A DNA stretch of 36,936 nucleotides from Candidatus Omnitrophota bacterium (GTDB taxonomy: Bacteria > Omnitrophota > Gorgyraeia > Zapsychrales > JANLHA01), in the NCBI GenBank assembly GCA_023247795.1, contig JAHFFT010000007.1, positions 1-36,936 on the forward strand. The letters run 5' to 3'. Under the pieces are notes generated by a model, which made no database searches, had not been told where the DNA came from, and saw only the letters and a list, made by a program, of their open reading frames with translations. A program made the translations under genes and the position numbers. Position 1 is the first letter of the stretch; every line of letters starts with the position of its first letter. Of the stretch, positions 1-6,546 are shown piece after piece.

Positions 1-117
1 ATTGAGGTCACAACGATCAAGATGATGAAAATGGCGGGATTCTTAAGGGCCGAGGCTTTTGTGAAAGAAAAATTGGTGGCGGAAGCGGAGATTGGTTTCG
101 GCGTTAAGGAAGTCTGA
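1..117 (+). CDS. fabZ: FabZ-type 3-hydroxyacyl-ACP dehydratase, C-terminal fragment
   Basis: This is an open frame entering from the left edge and ending at TGA 115-117; only 38 residues are visible and it is too short for the ORF track. The fragment carries a V-x-E-K-L-V-A-E-A-E stretch followed by a short hydrophobic tail. That resembles the last strand of hot-dog fold FabZ dehydratases, which typically end with 'V.GKLVAEAE'. FabZ dehydrates beta-hydroxyacyl-ACP in cytosolic fatty-acid synthesis, and in some Gram-negative phyla it is fused to LpxC of lipid A synthesis. Whether this is FabZ alone or an LpxC-FabZ fusion cannot be seen. The next gene is convergent, and I see no convincing terminator in the 46 bases between them. 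Confidence 0.55.
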   Translation: MEVTTIKMMKMAGFLRAEAFVKEKLVAEAEIGFGVKEV

Positions 118-163
118 TTCGTTTTGGGGAATTTTACGACGAGCAGATGAGGGAAGATCGATT

Positions 164-949
164 TTAAGAAAAGATGCTTTTGGGAATGAAAGTCAGGATC
201 TGCGTTAAGAAGAGCATGAGCGTCAACCCCAGCATGACCCCCCAGGCCGTTAAGGACGTTCCACCTTCATTGAGGGCTTCAGGAATCAATTCAGCGACGA
301 CAAGATAAATCATGGCCCCACCGGCAAAACCCAGTCCGACCGGTAACAGCGGTTGAAATACCCAAGTGAGCAGCATAGCAGGCACGGCCATGATGGGCTG
401 CGGAATGCTGGTCAGAATTGAAATGAAAGCGCATTTTGTCGTCGATATCCCTTCTGATTTCAAAGGCAGAGACACCGCGATCCCTTCCGGGATATTGTGG
501 ATTGCGATGGCCAAAGCCATGATCAATCCAAATTGCATATTTCCCGTCGCGAAGCCAACACCAATGGCAATCCCTTCTGGTATGGAATGGATGAACATCG
601 TTATAAAAACCAACAAACTTTTTTTCGAGAAGCCTTTTGTGAAAATATTGGAATGGTGATGGTTCGAAACCAGTTTTTCGGTCAGCCAACAAAACGTGGC
701 ACCTAAAAGCAGGCCGAGCATAACCACATAAGGAGCGAAAGGGTTTTGCGTTTTTAAGGCAATGCCTTCCTGGGCGAGCGAGAAGACCGAGGCCGAGAGC
801 ATCATTCCAGCGGCAAAGGCGCACGAGAAAGCGCGGACCAGTTTTGAGTTGGATTTTAGGAAGTGGACGGGTATGGCCCCTAATCCGGTGGCCAAGGCGC
901 TTAGGATGCCGGTGGAAATTGTCCAAAAGATGACAGCGGTTTTATCCAT
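164..949 (-). CDS. ZIP-family divalent metal transporter
   Basis: This is an integral inner-membrane protein of about 261 residues that would import zinc or related divalent cations. It shows the two diagnostic ZIP metal-binding helices, HSIPEGIAIGVGFA and HNIPEGIAVSLPL, and about eight hydrophobic segments. A His-containing loop (NHHHSN) sits between the third and fourth helices, as usual for GufA/ZupT-type members. Length and layout fit the family. The ORF track extends to an ATG at 988, but the internal ATG at 949 places the first helix right after the start and fits a weak minus-strand promoter (TTGTGA, 17 bases, TAAGAT). Neither start has a clear Shine-Dalgarno. The gene runs divergently from the CheX-like gene and shares with it a region containing a perfect palindrome. 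The family is certain; the exact metal is not. Confidence 0.88.
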   Translation of the reverse strand: MDKTAVIFWTISTGILSALATGLGAIPVHFLKSNSKLVRAFSCAFAAGMMLSASVFSLAQEGIALKTQNPFAPYVVMLGLLLGATFCWLTEKLVSNHHHSNIFTKGFSKKSLLVFITMFIHSIPEGIAIGVGFATGNMQFGLIMALAIAIHNIPEGIAVSLPLKSEGISTTKCAFISILTSIPQPIMAVPAMLLTWVFQPLLPVGLGFAGGAMIYLVVAELIPEALNEGGTSLTAWGVMLGLTLMLFLTQILTFIPKSIFS

Positions 950-1032
950 AAGGTTTGATTCGGTTTTAAGATTGAGGTATCTTATCATTTGTATTTTAAA
1001 TTCACAATTTTTTTCTTTTAAGCGTGGACAGT

Positions 1033-1046
1033 CTCATTATAATGAG
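1033..1046. promoter_or_regulatory. Perfect 14-base palindrome, candidate operator
   Basis: CTCATTATAATGAG is its own reverse complement and lies in the intergenic region between the divergent ZIP transporter and CheX-like genes. Its centre (TATAAT, 1038-1043) is a perfect -10 hexamer readable on both strands. No good -35 element was found at the right distance on the plus strand. It could be an operator for a metal-responsive repressor, a promoter core, or both. It does not match the 7-1-7 layout of Fur/Zur/PerR boxes. Confidence 0.4.
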
Positions 1047-1078
1047 TGTAGTGTTTGCTGTGAAAGAAAGGTCGGTCT

Positions 1079-1642
1079 ATGGCAACCAATAAAAATTTAG
1101 AAAGTATTGCGAACAGTTTTGCTGAGTTGGCCCTCGGGATTCTGCAGGAACGCGACGCGGACGCTTTCGCCGGAAAGACGACCATGAAGAAGAAGGCGAC
1201 CATGGAGTATGACGGAAAATTGCGGATTTCCGGCATGGATATTTTTAATGAATCGACCTACATATCGGCAGTCAGCTTCTACTCATCGGAAAAAGCGATG
1301 GCCAGTCATCAGGCCATCGGAGCGACATGTTTCTATGTGTTAAAAGAAAAAGCACCGCTTTTGTATAAAAATTTAGGCTTGAGCGGCTTCAATGATGAAG
1401 ATGATGATCAAATGGCGGAATATTTCGGAAAATTTGTTACCAGCGTCGTTGATAAATTTAAAAGCAAGGCAGTGGGTTTAGGATACAGCAGTTTAATTGC
1501 TTCTCCACCGGCGAATTATATCAATTCAGTCCCCGTGGGGATTGATTTCAGTCCGGACCAGTTTGATCAATATCAGATCAGTTTTCCATATAAGGGCAAT
1601 CCAACCATGGCTGCTGATATCACGATGGCGGCAGCAAAATAG
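1079..1642 (+). CDS. CheX-like domain protein
   Basis: This is a soluble protein of 187 residues with no signal peptide or membrane segment. The organisation recalls the CheC/CheX/FliY phosphatase fold. An N-terminal helix with L-G-I-L is followed by strands ending in AVSFYSSEKAMASHQAIG. A helix follows (MAEYFGKFVTSVVDKF), then a P-P turn and strands (SVPVGIDF) at the end. Active CheX/CheC proteins carry an E-x2-N motif on the second long helix. Here the corresponding place reads E-Y-F-G-K, so the Asn appears to be missing and phosphatase activity is doubtful. An AAAGG motif precedes the ATG. The acidic gene begins 10 bases downstream, so the two are probably cotranscribed. The assignment rests on pattern only; an unrelated alpha/beta protein remains possible. 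Confidence 0.45.
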   Translation: MATNKNLESIANSFAELALGILQERDADAFAGKTTMKKKATMEYDGKLRISGMDIFNESTYISAVSFYSSEKAMASHQAIGATCFYVLKEKAPLLYKNLGLSGFNDEDDDQMAEYFGKFVTSVVDKFKSKAVGLGYSSLIASPPANYINSVPVGIDFSPDQFDQYQISFPYKGNPTMAADITMAAAK

Positions 1643-1652
1643 GGGCGGATAG

Positions 1653-2177
1653 ATGGTTGAAGAGACAAACAAGCCGGATGCGCAGTCGTCGCAACCAACG
1701 AAAAGTGCTGAGCTAAAGGATTCGCAGAAGCAGGATTTTGTTGAAGAGCCAACGGATTTGACTGAAAATCTTGATGCAGAAGGACAAGTCCCTGCTGCTT
1801 CTGGTGCCCCCATATCAGAAAAGACTGCGGCAAATGATAAACAGGAAAGCGGGCAAGAATTGAATGAAGATCGCTCTGGGGAACAGGGACTATCTCAACC
1901 GGGGCATCCTAAAGCCATTTTGGATCAACTTGACCAGGAGGCCTCCTCTGGGATCAGCGAAAGTGAAAATACGCCAGATGCTTCGGTCCCGGAGCCACCG
2001 GAATCTAGAGAAGAGCAGCCGTCAGTCGAAGAAAATCCGGCCGACCCCGCTGGTTCGCCTGAAGAAGACCCTGGTTCTCATCCAGGGGCTGAGGAGTTGG
2101 TTACCAAGGCGATGCGAAGTTTAGATAAGCTCCTTACAAGTATTAAAAGTCAAAACTCATCTCCCAAATCCGACTAA
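1653..2177 (+). CDS. Acidic low-complexity hypothetical protein
   Basis: I do not recognise this 174-residue protein. It is dominated by Glu, Asp, Gln, Ser and Pro, contains no Cys, and has no hydrophobic stretch that could act as a signal or membrane anchor. It is therefore probably cytosolic and intrinsically disordered. Only the last 25 residues (EELVTKAMRSLDKLLTSI) look able to form an amphipathic helix. It starts 10 bases after the CheX-like gene and probably belongs to the same transcript. A role as a flexible scaffold or partner of that protein is conceivable but unsupported. Several unrelated shadow ORFs in other frames were ignored. Confidence 0.6.
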   Translation: MVEETNKPDAQSSQPTKSAELKDSQKQDFVEEPTDLTENLDAEGQVPAASGAPISEKTAANDKQESGQELNEDRSGEQGLSQPGHPKAILDQLDQEASSGISESENTPDASVPEPPESREEQPSVEENPADPAGSPEEDPGSHPGAEELVTKAMRSLDKLLTSIKSQNSSPKSD

Positions 2178-2238
2178 TAGGCGGATTTCCCAGGTCTTTC
2201 CTTAATTAACCCAGGGGTTCGCAAGCGGGCTAAGAAAA

Positions 2239-2267
2239 TTGGGTTTCCTCCGATAATGTGTTATACT
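2239..2267 (+). promoter_or_regulatory. Candidate sigma70-type promoter
   Basis: A good -10 box (TATACT, 2262-2267) is preceded at 17 bases by a weak -35 (TTGGGT, 2239-2244). It lies about 50 bases upstream of the GTG start of the secreted protein gene, inside a 141-base intergenic region, and would give that gene its own transcript. The -35 is poor, so the call is tentative. Confidence 0.35.
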
Positions 2268-2318
2268 TTGTTTATTCGATTACCAAAATATCACTAAAGG
2301 ATTTTAAAAGGGGAAGTT

Positions 2319-3110
2319 GTGTTGCGAATAGCCAATTTAAAAATTTTGGTTTTTCTATCTATTTTTTCCCTTGCGTTTGTGATGGAAGTTTACTCGCAAA
2401 ATAGTCCAGGCACGATTCAATTTCCCAACGCGAACCCTTTTCGTAATCGGGGACAATTCGGGCCAAGGGCACCGGTTCCCCGGACCAATGTTCCGACCAG
2501 CGGGAACCAAATGGACGGGGCCGCCAGAACACAAGGTTCCTTTTCTGGGCAACGGAATCACAACTTTCCTTCGAGTGTGACCAGCCAGAGCCGGTCATTG
2601 GCCAATCAGCCTTCGCGCATCCGTTCGCAGAGCAGTCTGCTTCCTCGTCGGCCGCAGGTCACGGCTTCACGATTACCACGAGCGGGTAACATTGCCCACC
2701 AACCCAGCCGGACAACGCACGACTTGACTCAAGCCGCGGCCAGCGGCGCAAGAGCGGCTCAAAATTCTATAAATGCGAACCAAAGATCTTTTAATTTACG
2801 GTCTAATCAACAGGGCCTTTTGACTTCGGTTCGCTCATCGAACCAGCAGGCGCGCTCTTTGCGGCAATCTTCTGACGTTGCGGTGCAATCGATCCGGTCC
2901 GCTCAAAGAACCGCCCAAGCAAATATCAGTGCTGCCCATCGCTCTGCTCAGGCCGGTCTTCAGCAATCCCGGCAATCTTGGCAGAGTTCCATAAGAAATA
3001 TTCAAAGCGCCAGCCAAAATGCCGCTGCCAGAAGCCTGCGGCCATCATCAAATCTGCAAAAGCCTTTACACAGCGCGCCCCCAAATTCTAAAGGCGGGGC
3101 GCAAAAGTAA
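2319..3110 (+). CDS. Secreted Gln/Ser/Arg/Asn-rich low-complexity protein
   Basis: This is a 263-residue protein of unknown function. The first 27 residues form a clear signal peptide: a basic start, the hydrophobic run ILVFLSIFSLAFV, and a likely signal peptidase I site after VYS. The mature part is almost free of acidic residues and very rich in Ser, Gln, Asn, Arg and Ala. It includes irregular heptad-like repeats around SIRSAQ, NISAAHRSAQ and SIRNIQSASQ in the C-terminal half, which may form long basic helices. It starts at GTG 2319 behind AAGGGG; a TTG at 2322 is an alternative. Its strong positive charge contrasts with the acidic protein just upstream. It would be exported to the periplasm or beyond, possibly binding anionic polymers, which is speculation. 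Confidence 0.65.
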   Translation: MLRIANLKILVFLSIFSLAFVMEVYSQNSPGTIQFPNANPFRNRGQFGPRAPVPRTNVPTSGNQMDGAARTQGSFSGQRNHNFPSSVTSQSRSLANQPSRIRSQSSLLPRRPQVTASRLPRAGNIAHQPSRTTHDLTQAAASGARAAQNSINANQRSFNLRSNQQGLLTSVRSSNQQARSLRQSSDVAVQSIRSAQRTAQANISAAHRSAQAGLQQSRQSWQSSIRNIQSASQNAAARSLRPSSNLQKPLHSAPPNSKGGAQK

Positions 3111-3204
3111 AAGGCCCTGATCCTCACTACTTTACGAGGCAAATTAACTTAACTGCATAATTCTTAGAAAGTTACATCTCTCATGTTGAGGTGGATGATT
3201 TAAC

Positions 3205-3232
3205 TTGACATTGAACAATAATATTTTATAAT
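3205..3232 (+). promoter_or_regulatory. Perfect-consensus sigma70 promoter of the glycan locus
   Basis: TTGACA (3205-3210), a 16-base spacer and TATAAT (3227-3232) match both sigma70 hexamers exactly. Transcription would start near 3239-3240, about 37 bases before the ATG of the winged-helix regulator. No other promoter of this quality is evident upstream of the following genes, so it may drive the long operon. Confidence 0.8.
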
Positions 3233-3251
3233 GTTCATAATTTGAACAATA
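3211..3251. promoter_or_regulatory. TGAACA repeats overlapping the promoter, candidate operator
   Basis: A 10-base direct repeat, TTGAACAATA, occurs at 3211-3220 in the promoter spacer and again at 3242-3251, spaced 31 bases (about three helical turns) apart. The second copy also pairs with TGTTCA at 3232-3237 to form the inverted repeat TGTTCA-N5-TGAACA across the expected transcription start. Occupancy by a dimeric winged-helix repressor, most simply the product of the next gene, would block RNA polymerase. Autoregulation is an inference from position. Confidence 0.6.
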
Positions 3252-3276
3252 AAGCCTAAACCATTCAAAGGACGCG

Positions 3277-3828
3277 ATGTTAGAAGAAAGAGAATTTGAG
3301 CTTATCAACATTATCCGGGATCGCATCCACTGCAATCAGCGGAAAATTTCACAGCATTTAGATCTCTCATTAGGGATGACGAATATGCTCATCCGTCGTT
3401 TGGTGTCTAAGGGATATATTCGTATCCGTCAGTTGAATAAGAAAAAAGTCGAGTATCTTCTTACCCCCAAAGGATTCGCGGAAAAGATGCGTAAATCCTT
3501 GAAATATACCCTTAAAACAATCGATTCCATCAGTCTGATCAAATCAAAAATTAACATTCTCATTTCACAGTTATATGAGGAAGGCGAACGTGTCTTTTAC
3601 TTGGTTGGAAAATCTGACCTGGTAACGCTCGTAGAGATCGTGATTCAGGAACAGAATTTTAGAGATTGTCAGTGCCGAAGAATTTTGGATTTAGCAGAAG
3701 ATCTCAAAGACGGTGTCATTTTGATTTGCATGGAGAAGGTCGATCATAAATTTTTAAATCAAAGAGCGATCAATCTGATCCAAGAGTTGGCTAAGGATAA
3801 AGCGTTTATTCAACAGTCAAATCAATAA
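3277..3828 (+). CDS. MarR-like winged-helix regulator of EPS locus
   Basis: This is a 183-residue cytosolic DNA-binding protein. Residues 1-70 form a winged helix: a helix with ELINIIRDRI, a helix-turn-helix with ISQHLDLSLGMTNMLIRRLVSKGYI, and a wing ending in YLLTPKG. That arrangement matches the short EPS-associated MarR-like regulators that often open exopolysaccharide loci. Residues 90-175 form an extra alpha/beta domain (VFYLVGKSDLVTLVEIVIQE, then VILICM) that may sense a ligand; the short EPS regulators usually lack it. The gene sits directly behind the perfect promoter and its repeated TGAACA sites, and 22 bases before the first metabolic gene. It is therefore probably the autoregulated switch of the locus. 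AAAGGA precedes the ATG. Confidence 0.75.
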   Translation: MLEEREFELINIIRDRIHCNQRKISQHLDLSLGMTNMLIRRLVSKGYIRIRQLNKKKVEYLLTPKGFAEKMRKSLKYTLKTIDSISLIKSKINILISQLYEEGERVFYLVGKSDLVTLVEIVIQEQNFRDCQCRRILDLAEDLKDGVILICMEKVDHKFLNQRAINLIQELAKDKAFIQQSNQ

Positions 3829-3850
3829 GTGAAAAAATAAAGGTCATGGG

Positions 3851-4768
3851 ATGAAAGTTTTTATTTCAACGTCACAATTCGCCAGCGAGAATTCGGAGCC
3901 GCTCCAATTATTAAAAAGTCGAGGCATTGAGCCGGAGTTGAATCCTTATCGCAGAAAACTTTCAGAGGATGAAATCATTGAGCTGCTTAAACAGATTAAG
4001 TGCGAAGGGCTCATCGCCGGCCTCGAACCGCTCACGAAAAGGGTCTTTCAAGAGGCCAAAGAATTGAAAGTGATCTCGCGATTGGGGGTTGGTTTAGAGA
4101 ATGTGGATATCGGAGCAGCCAATCATTTTGGGATCAAGGTGTTCAACACGCCGGGCCTTTTGACAGATGCCGTTGCCGAGCTGACACTGGCATTGATCCT
4201 CAATTGCCTGAGACATATTTCCTTTCTGGACCGCAATTTGCGCAAAGGTATTTGGGAAAAAGGGATGGGGAGTCTGTTAAAGGGGAAATGCGTTGGCATC
4301 GTTGGTTTTGGTCATATTGGGCAGCGTGTTGCCGAGTTGGTCACGGCCTTCGACGCGAAAGTGATTTATTTTGATATAGAGCCAAGAACGACTTCATCGT
4401 TCAATGCGGTGACCTTGGATGTTTTACTTAAGCAGGCAGACATCATTTCCATGCATGCCTCTGGAAGTCGACAGATTCTCGGCAAGTCCGAATTGGCCTT
4501 GTTGAAGAAAGGGGCGGTGATCATCAATACGGCCCGGGCCGCAGTCATTGATGAGCAGGGACTCATTGATCAGCTATCAACTGGTCGCATTGCGGGTGCT
4601 GGCATAGATGTCTTTTCAGAGGAGCCTTATTCTGGAGAATTGCTGAATTTGAAAAATGTTGTTTTAACTCCGCATATCGGGTCGTACGCCATTGAGACCA
4701 GGGCCGCTATGGAGGCAATGGCAGTCAACAATCTTATTCAAGGATTCAAAGAACTTCAACTGATTTAA
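3851..4768 (+). CDS. D-isomer-specific 2-hydroxyacid dehydrogenase
   Basis: This is a 305-residue NAD-dependent cytosolic oxidoreductase related to phosphoglycerate dehydrogenase (SerA) without the regulatory C-terminal domains. The Rossmann motif GFGHIG lies at residues 152-157. The catalytic triad is intact: Arg229 (INTARAAV), Glu258 (SEEPY) and His275 (LTPHIGSY). It would interconvert a D-2-hydroxy acid and the 2-keto acid. The gene lies between the regulator and an HpcH-type aldolase, 11 bases upstream of the latter. That pairing suggests it handles a keto acid made or consumed by the aldolase, rather than serine synthesis. The substrate cannot be read from sequence. Confidence 0.85.
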   Translation: MKVFISTSQFASENSEPLQLLKSRGIEPELNPYRRKLSEDEIIELLKQIKCEGLIAGLEPLTKRVFQEAKELKVISRLGVGLENVDIGAANHFGIKVFNTPGLLTDAVAELTLALILNCLRHISFLDRNLRKGIWEKGMGSLLKGKCVGIVGFGHIGQRVAELVTAFDAKVIYFDIEPRTTSSFNAVTLDVLLKQADIISMHASGSRQILGKSELALLKKGAVIINTARAAVIDEQGLIDQLSTGRIAGAGIDVFSEEPYSGELLNLKNVVLTPHIGSYAIETRAAMEAMAVNNLIQGFKELQLI

Positions 4769-4779
4769 GAAAGGTTAAT

Positions 4780-5568
4780 ATGCGTTATCTCAAGAATCAA
4801 GTCAAACAAAAGTTAAGATCAGGGCAATCCGTCATCGGATCTTGGATCAATTTGCCGTGCCTGGAGACAGTCGAGATCATGGCACGAATGGATTTTGATT
4901 TTTTGGTTGTTGATGAGGAACACACGAGTCTGAATTTTGAAACGATTCAAAAGATGGCCATGGTGATGGAAGGATACGGCAAACCGCCTTATATCCGAGT
5001 GAGTGAGAATGATCCAGGGATCATCAAAAAAGCGCTGGATGCCGGTTATTATGGGATCATTGTCCCCATGATCAATTCAAAAAAGGAGGCGCAAAAGGCC
5101 GTTGAAAGTGTATTTTATCCACCGCAGGGAAAGCGTGGGGTTGGGTTATCACGGGCCCAAGGTTATGGTACTGAGTTTGAAGTTTATAAGAAGTGGTATG
5201 AAAAGAACATTTCGTTGGTTGCGCAGATTGAACATGTTCAAGGAATTGCCAACTTAGAAGACATTTTGTCCATTGATGAATTGGATGCCACCATGATTGG
5301 ACCGTACGATTTGTCGGCTTCCTTAGGGCATCCCGGAGAATTCCAGCGTCAAGAGGTCAAGAAAGAATTGGAAAAATATGAGCGCATTTCTAAAAAGATG
5401 CAAAAACCTTATGGGCAACATATCGTTCAATTGGATCATCGTGTCGTCACAGATAAAGTGAAAAAGGGATATCAATTTCTGGCCTATGGCATCGACGAGC
5501 TTTTTTTTGCCCGAAGCTGCCAGCAAGAGTTGAATTTGATCAAGCAAAATGTCTCTATTAAATCATGA
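4780..5568 (+). CDS. HpcH/HpaI-family class II pyruvate aldolase
   Basis: This is a 262-residue TIM-barrel protein of the HpcH/HpaI aldolase family, which cleaves or forms C-C bonds between pyruvate (or a related keto acid) and an aldehyde using a divalent metal. The expected active-site residues are all visible: His48 (DEEHTS), Arg73 (YIRVSEND), metal ligands Glu151 (QIEHVQG) and Asp177 (GPYDLS). The length is normal. Close relatives include 2-keto-3-deoxy-L-rhamnonate and 4-hydroxy-2-oxoheptanedioate aldolases. It sits between a 2-hydroxyacid dehydrogenase and pseB, so a role in making or recycling a 2-keto-3-deoxy acid for the glycan is possible. That role is inference. Confidence 0.85.
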   Translation: MRYLKNQVKQKLRSGQSVIGSWINLPCLETVEIMARMDFDFLVVDEEHTSLNFETIQKMAMVMEGYGKPPYIRVSENDPGIIKKALDAGYYGIIVPMINSKKEAQKAVESVFYPPQGKRGVGLSRAQGYGTEFEVYKKWYEKNISLVAQIEHVQGIANLEDILSIDELDATMIGPYDLSASLGHPGEFQRQEVKKELEKYERISKKMQKPYGQHIVQLDHRVVTDKVKKGYQFLAYGIDELFFARSCQQELNLIKQNVSIKS

Positions 5569-5580
5569 TAGGGGATTCTT

Positions 5581-6537
5581 ATGCTAAATAATAAAACGAT
5601 TTTAGTAACCGGGGGCACCGGATCTTTTGGCCAAAAATTCACCGAGGTGGTTTTACAGCGTTACCACCCTAAAAAGTTGATCATCTTCAGCCGGGATGAA
5701 ATGAAGCAGTATGAAATGCGCCAAAAATTTGGACATGAAAGAATCCGTTATTTCATTGGCGATGTCAGGGATGTGGACCGGCTCCATCGAGCGTTCAGTA
5801 AAGTTGACATTGTTGTTCATGCGGCGGCGTTGAAGATCGTTCCGACGGCAGAATATGATCCCTTTGAGGCGGTTAAAACCAATGTGATTGGAGCGGAAAA
5901 CGTGATCAACGTCGCGATTGATAATAATGTTTCCAAAGTCATTGCTTTGAGTACGGATAAAGCGGCAAACCCTATCAACCTATATGGGGCGACGAAATTG
6001 TGCGCTGAAAAGATGTTTGTTGCCGCGAACAATTACACCGGTGACCACAGAACCAAATTTAGCGTTGTGCGTTACGGAAACGTCTTGGGCTCGCGTGGCA
6101 GCGTTGTTCCCTTTTTTAAGAAATGCGCGCAAGAAGGAAGAATCCCCATTACCGACAAACGCATGACCCGTTTTTGGATAACGCTGGAACAAGGAGTCAA
6201 CTTTGTTTTGAACGTCTTAGATCAAATGCAAGGAGGGGAAGTCTTTATCCCCAAGATCCCTAGTATGAAGATTGTTGATTTGGCAGAGGCGGTCAGCCCG
6301 GGTTGTCAAATTGATTACATCGGCATTCGCCCTGGGGAAAAATTGCATGAGACCTTACTCTCCGCAGATGACGGGCCAGACAGTTATGAATTTGATGATA
6401 AATTTATCCTTTTTTCAAAAGTCGCTTTGGGAGAACGCAAAATTGGTGGAAAAGAACTGGGACTGGATTTTACCGGTTACCGGAGCGATAACAATCTCAT
6501 TTGGCTTACGACCCAAGAATTGAAAGCCATGCTTTAA
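5581..6537 (+). CDS. pseB: UDP-GlcNAc 4,6-dehydratase (inverting) PseB
   Basis: PseB performs the first step of pseudaminic acid synthesis. It converts UDP-GlcNAc to UDP-2-acetamido-2,6-dideoxy-beta-L-arabino-hex-4-ulose, with C5 inversion, in the cytosol. The 318-residue extended SDR shows the nucleotide motif GGTGSFG at residues 11-17, the family block SRDEMKQYEMRQKF, LSTDKAANP, and the catalytic YGATK (Y-x3-K). It is slightly shorter than the roughly 330 residues usual for the family but appears complete. AGGGGA lies just upstream of the ATG and pseC begins 9 bases after the stop, so the two are coupled. The soluble form lacks the membrane helices of FlaA1/CapD-type relatives. Confidence 0.93.
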   Translation: MLNNKTILVTGGTGSFGQKFTEVVLQRYHPKKLIIFSRDEMKQYEMRQKFGHERIRYFIGDVRDVDRLHRAFSKVDIVVHAAALKIVPTAEYDPFEAVKTNVIGAENVINVAIDNNVSKVIALSTDKAANPINLYGATKLCAEKMFVAANNYTGDHRTKFSVVRYGNVLGSRGSVVPFFKKCAQEGRIPITDKRMTRFWITLEQGVNFVLNVLDQMQGGEVFIPKIPSMKIVDLAEAVSPGCQIDYIGIRPGEKLHETLLSADDGPDSYEFDDKFILFSKVALGERKIGGKELGLDFTGYRSDNNLIWLTTQELKAML

Positions 6538-6546
6538 GGATTTTCT

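Noticed and set aside
291-926. 211-residue minus-strand ORF
   Set aside because: It lies wholly inside the ZIP transporter gene on the same strand in another frame, and its translation has no recognisable motif.
2205-2220. AACCC-AG-GGGTT inverted repeat downstream of the acidic protein gene
   Set aside because: The loop would be only two bases and no T tract follows, so it is neither a plausible terminator nor an evident operator.
3111-3145. Possible terminator after the secreted protein gene
   Set aside because: CCTC and GAGG can pair across a ten-base loop, but the stem is only four pairs and no T tract follows.
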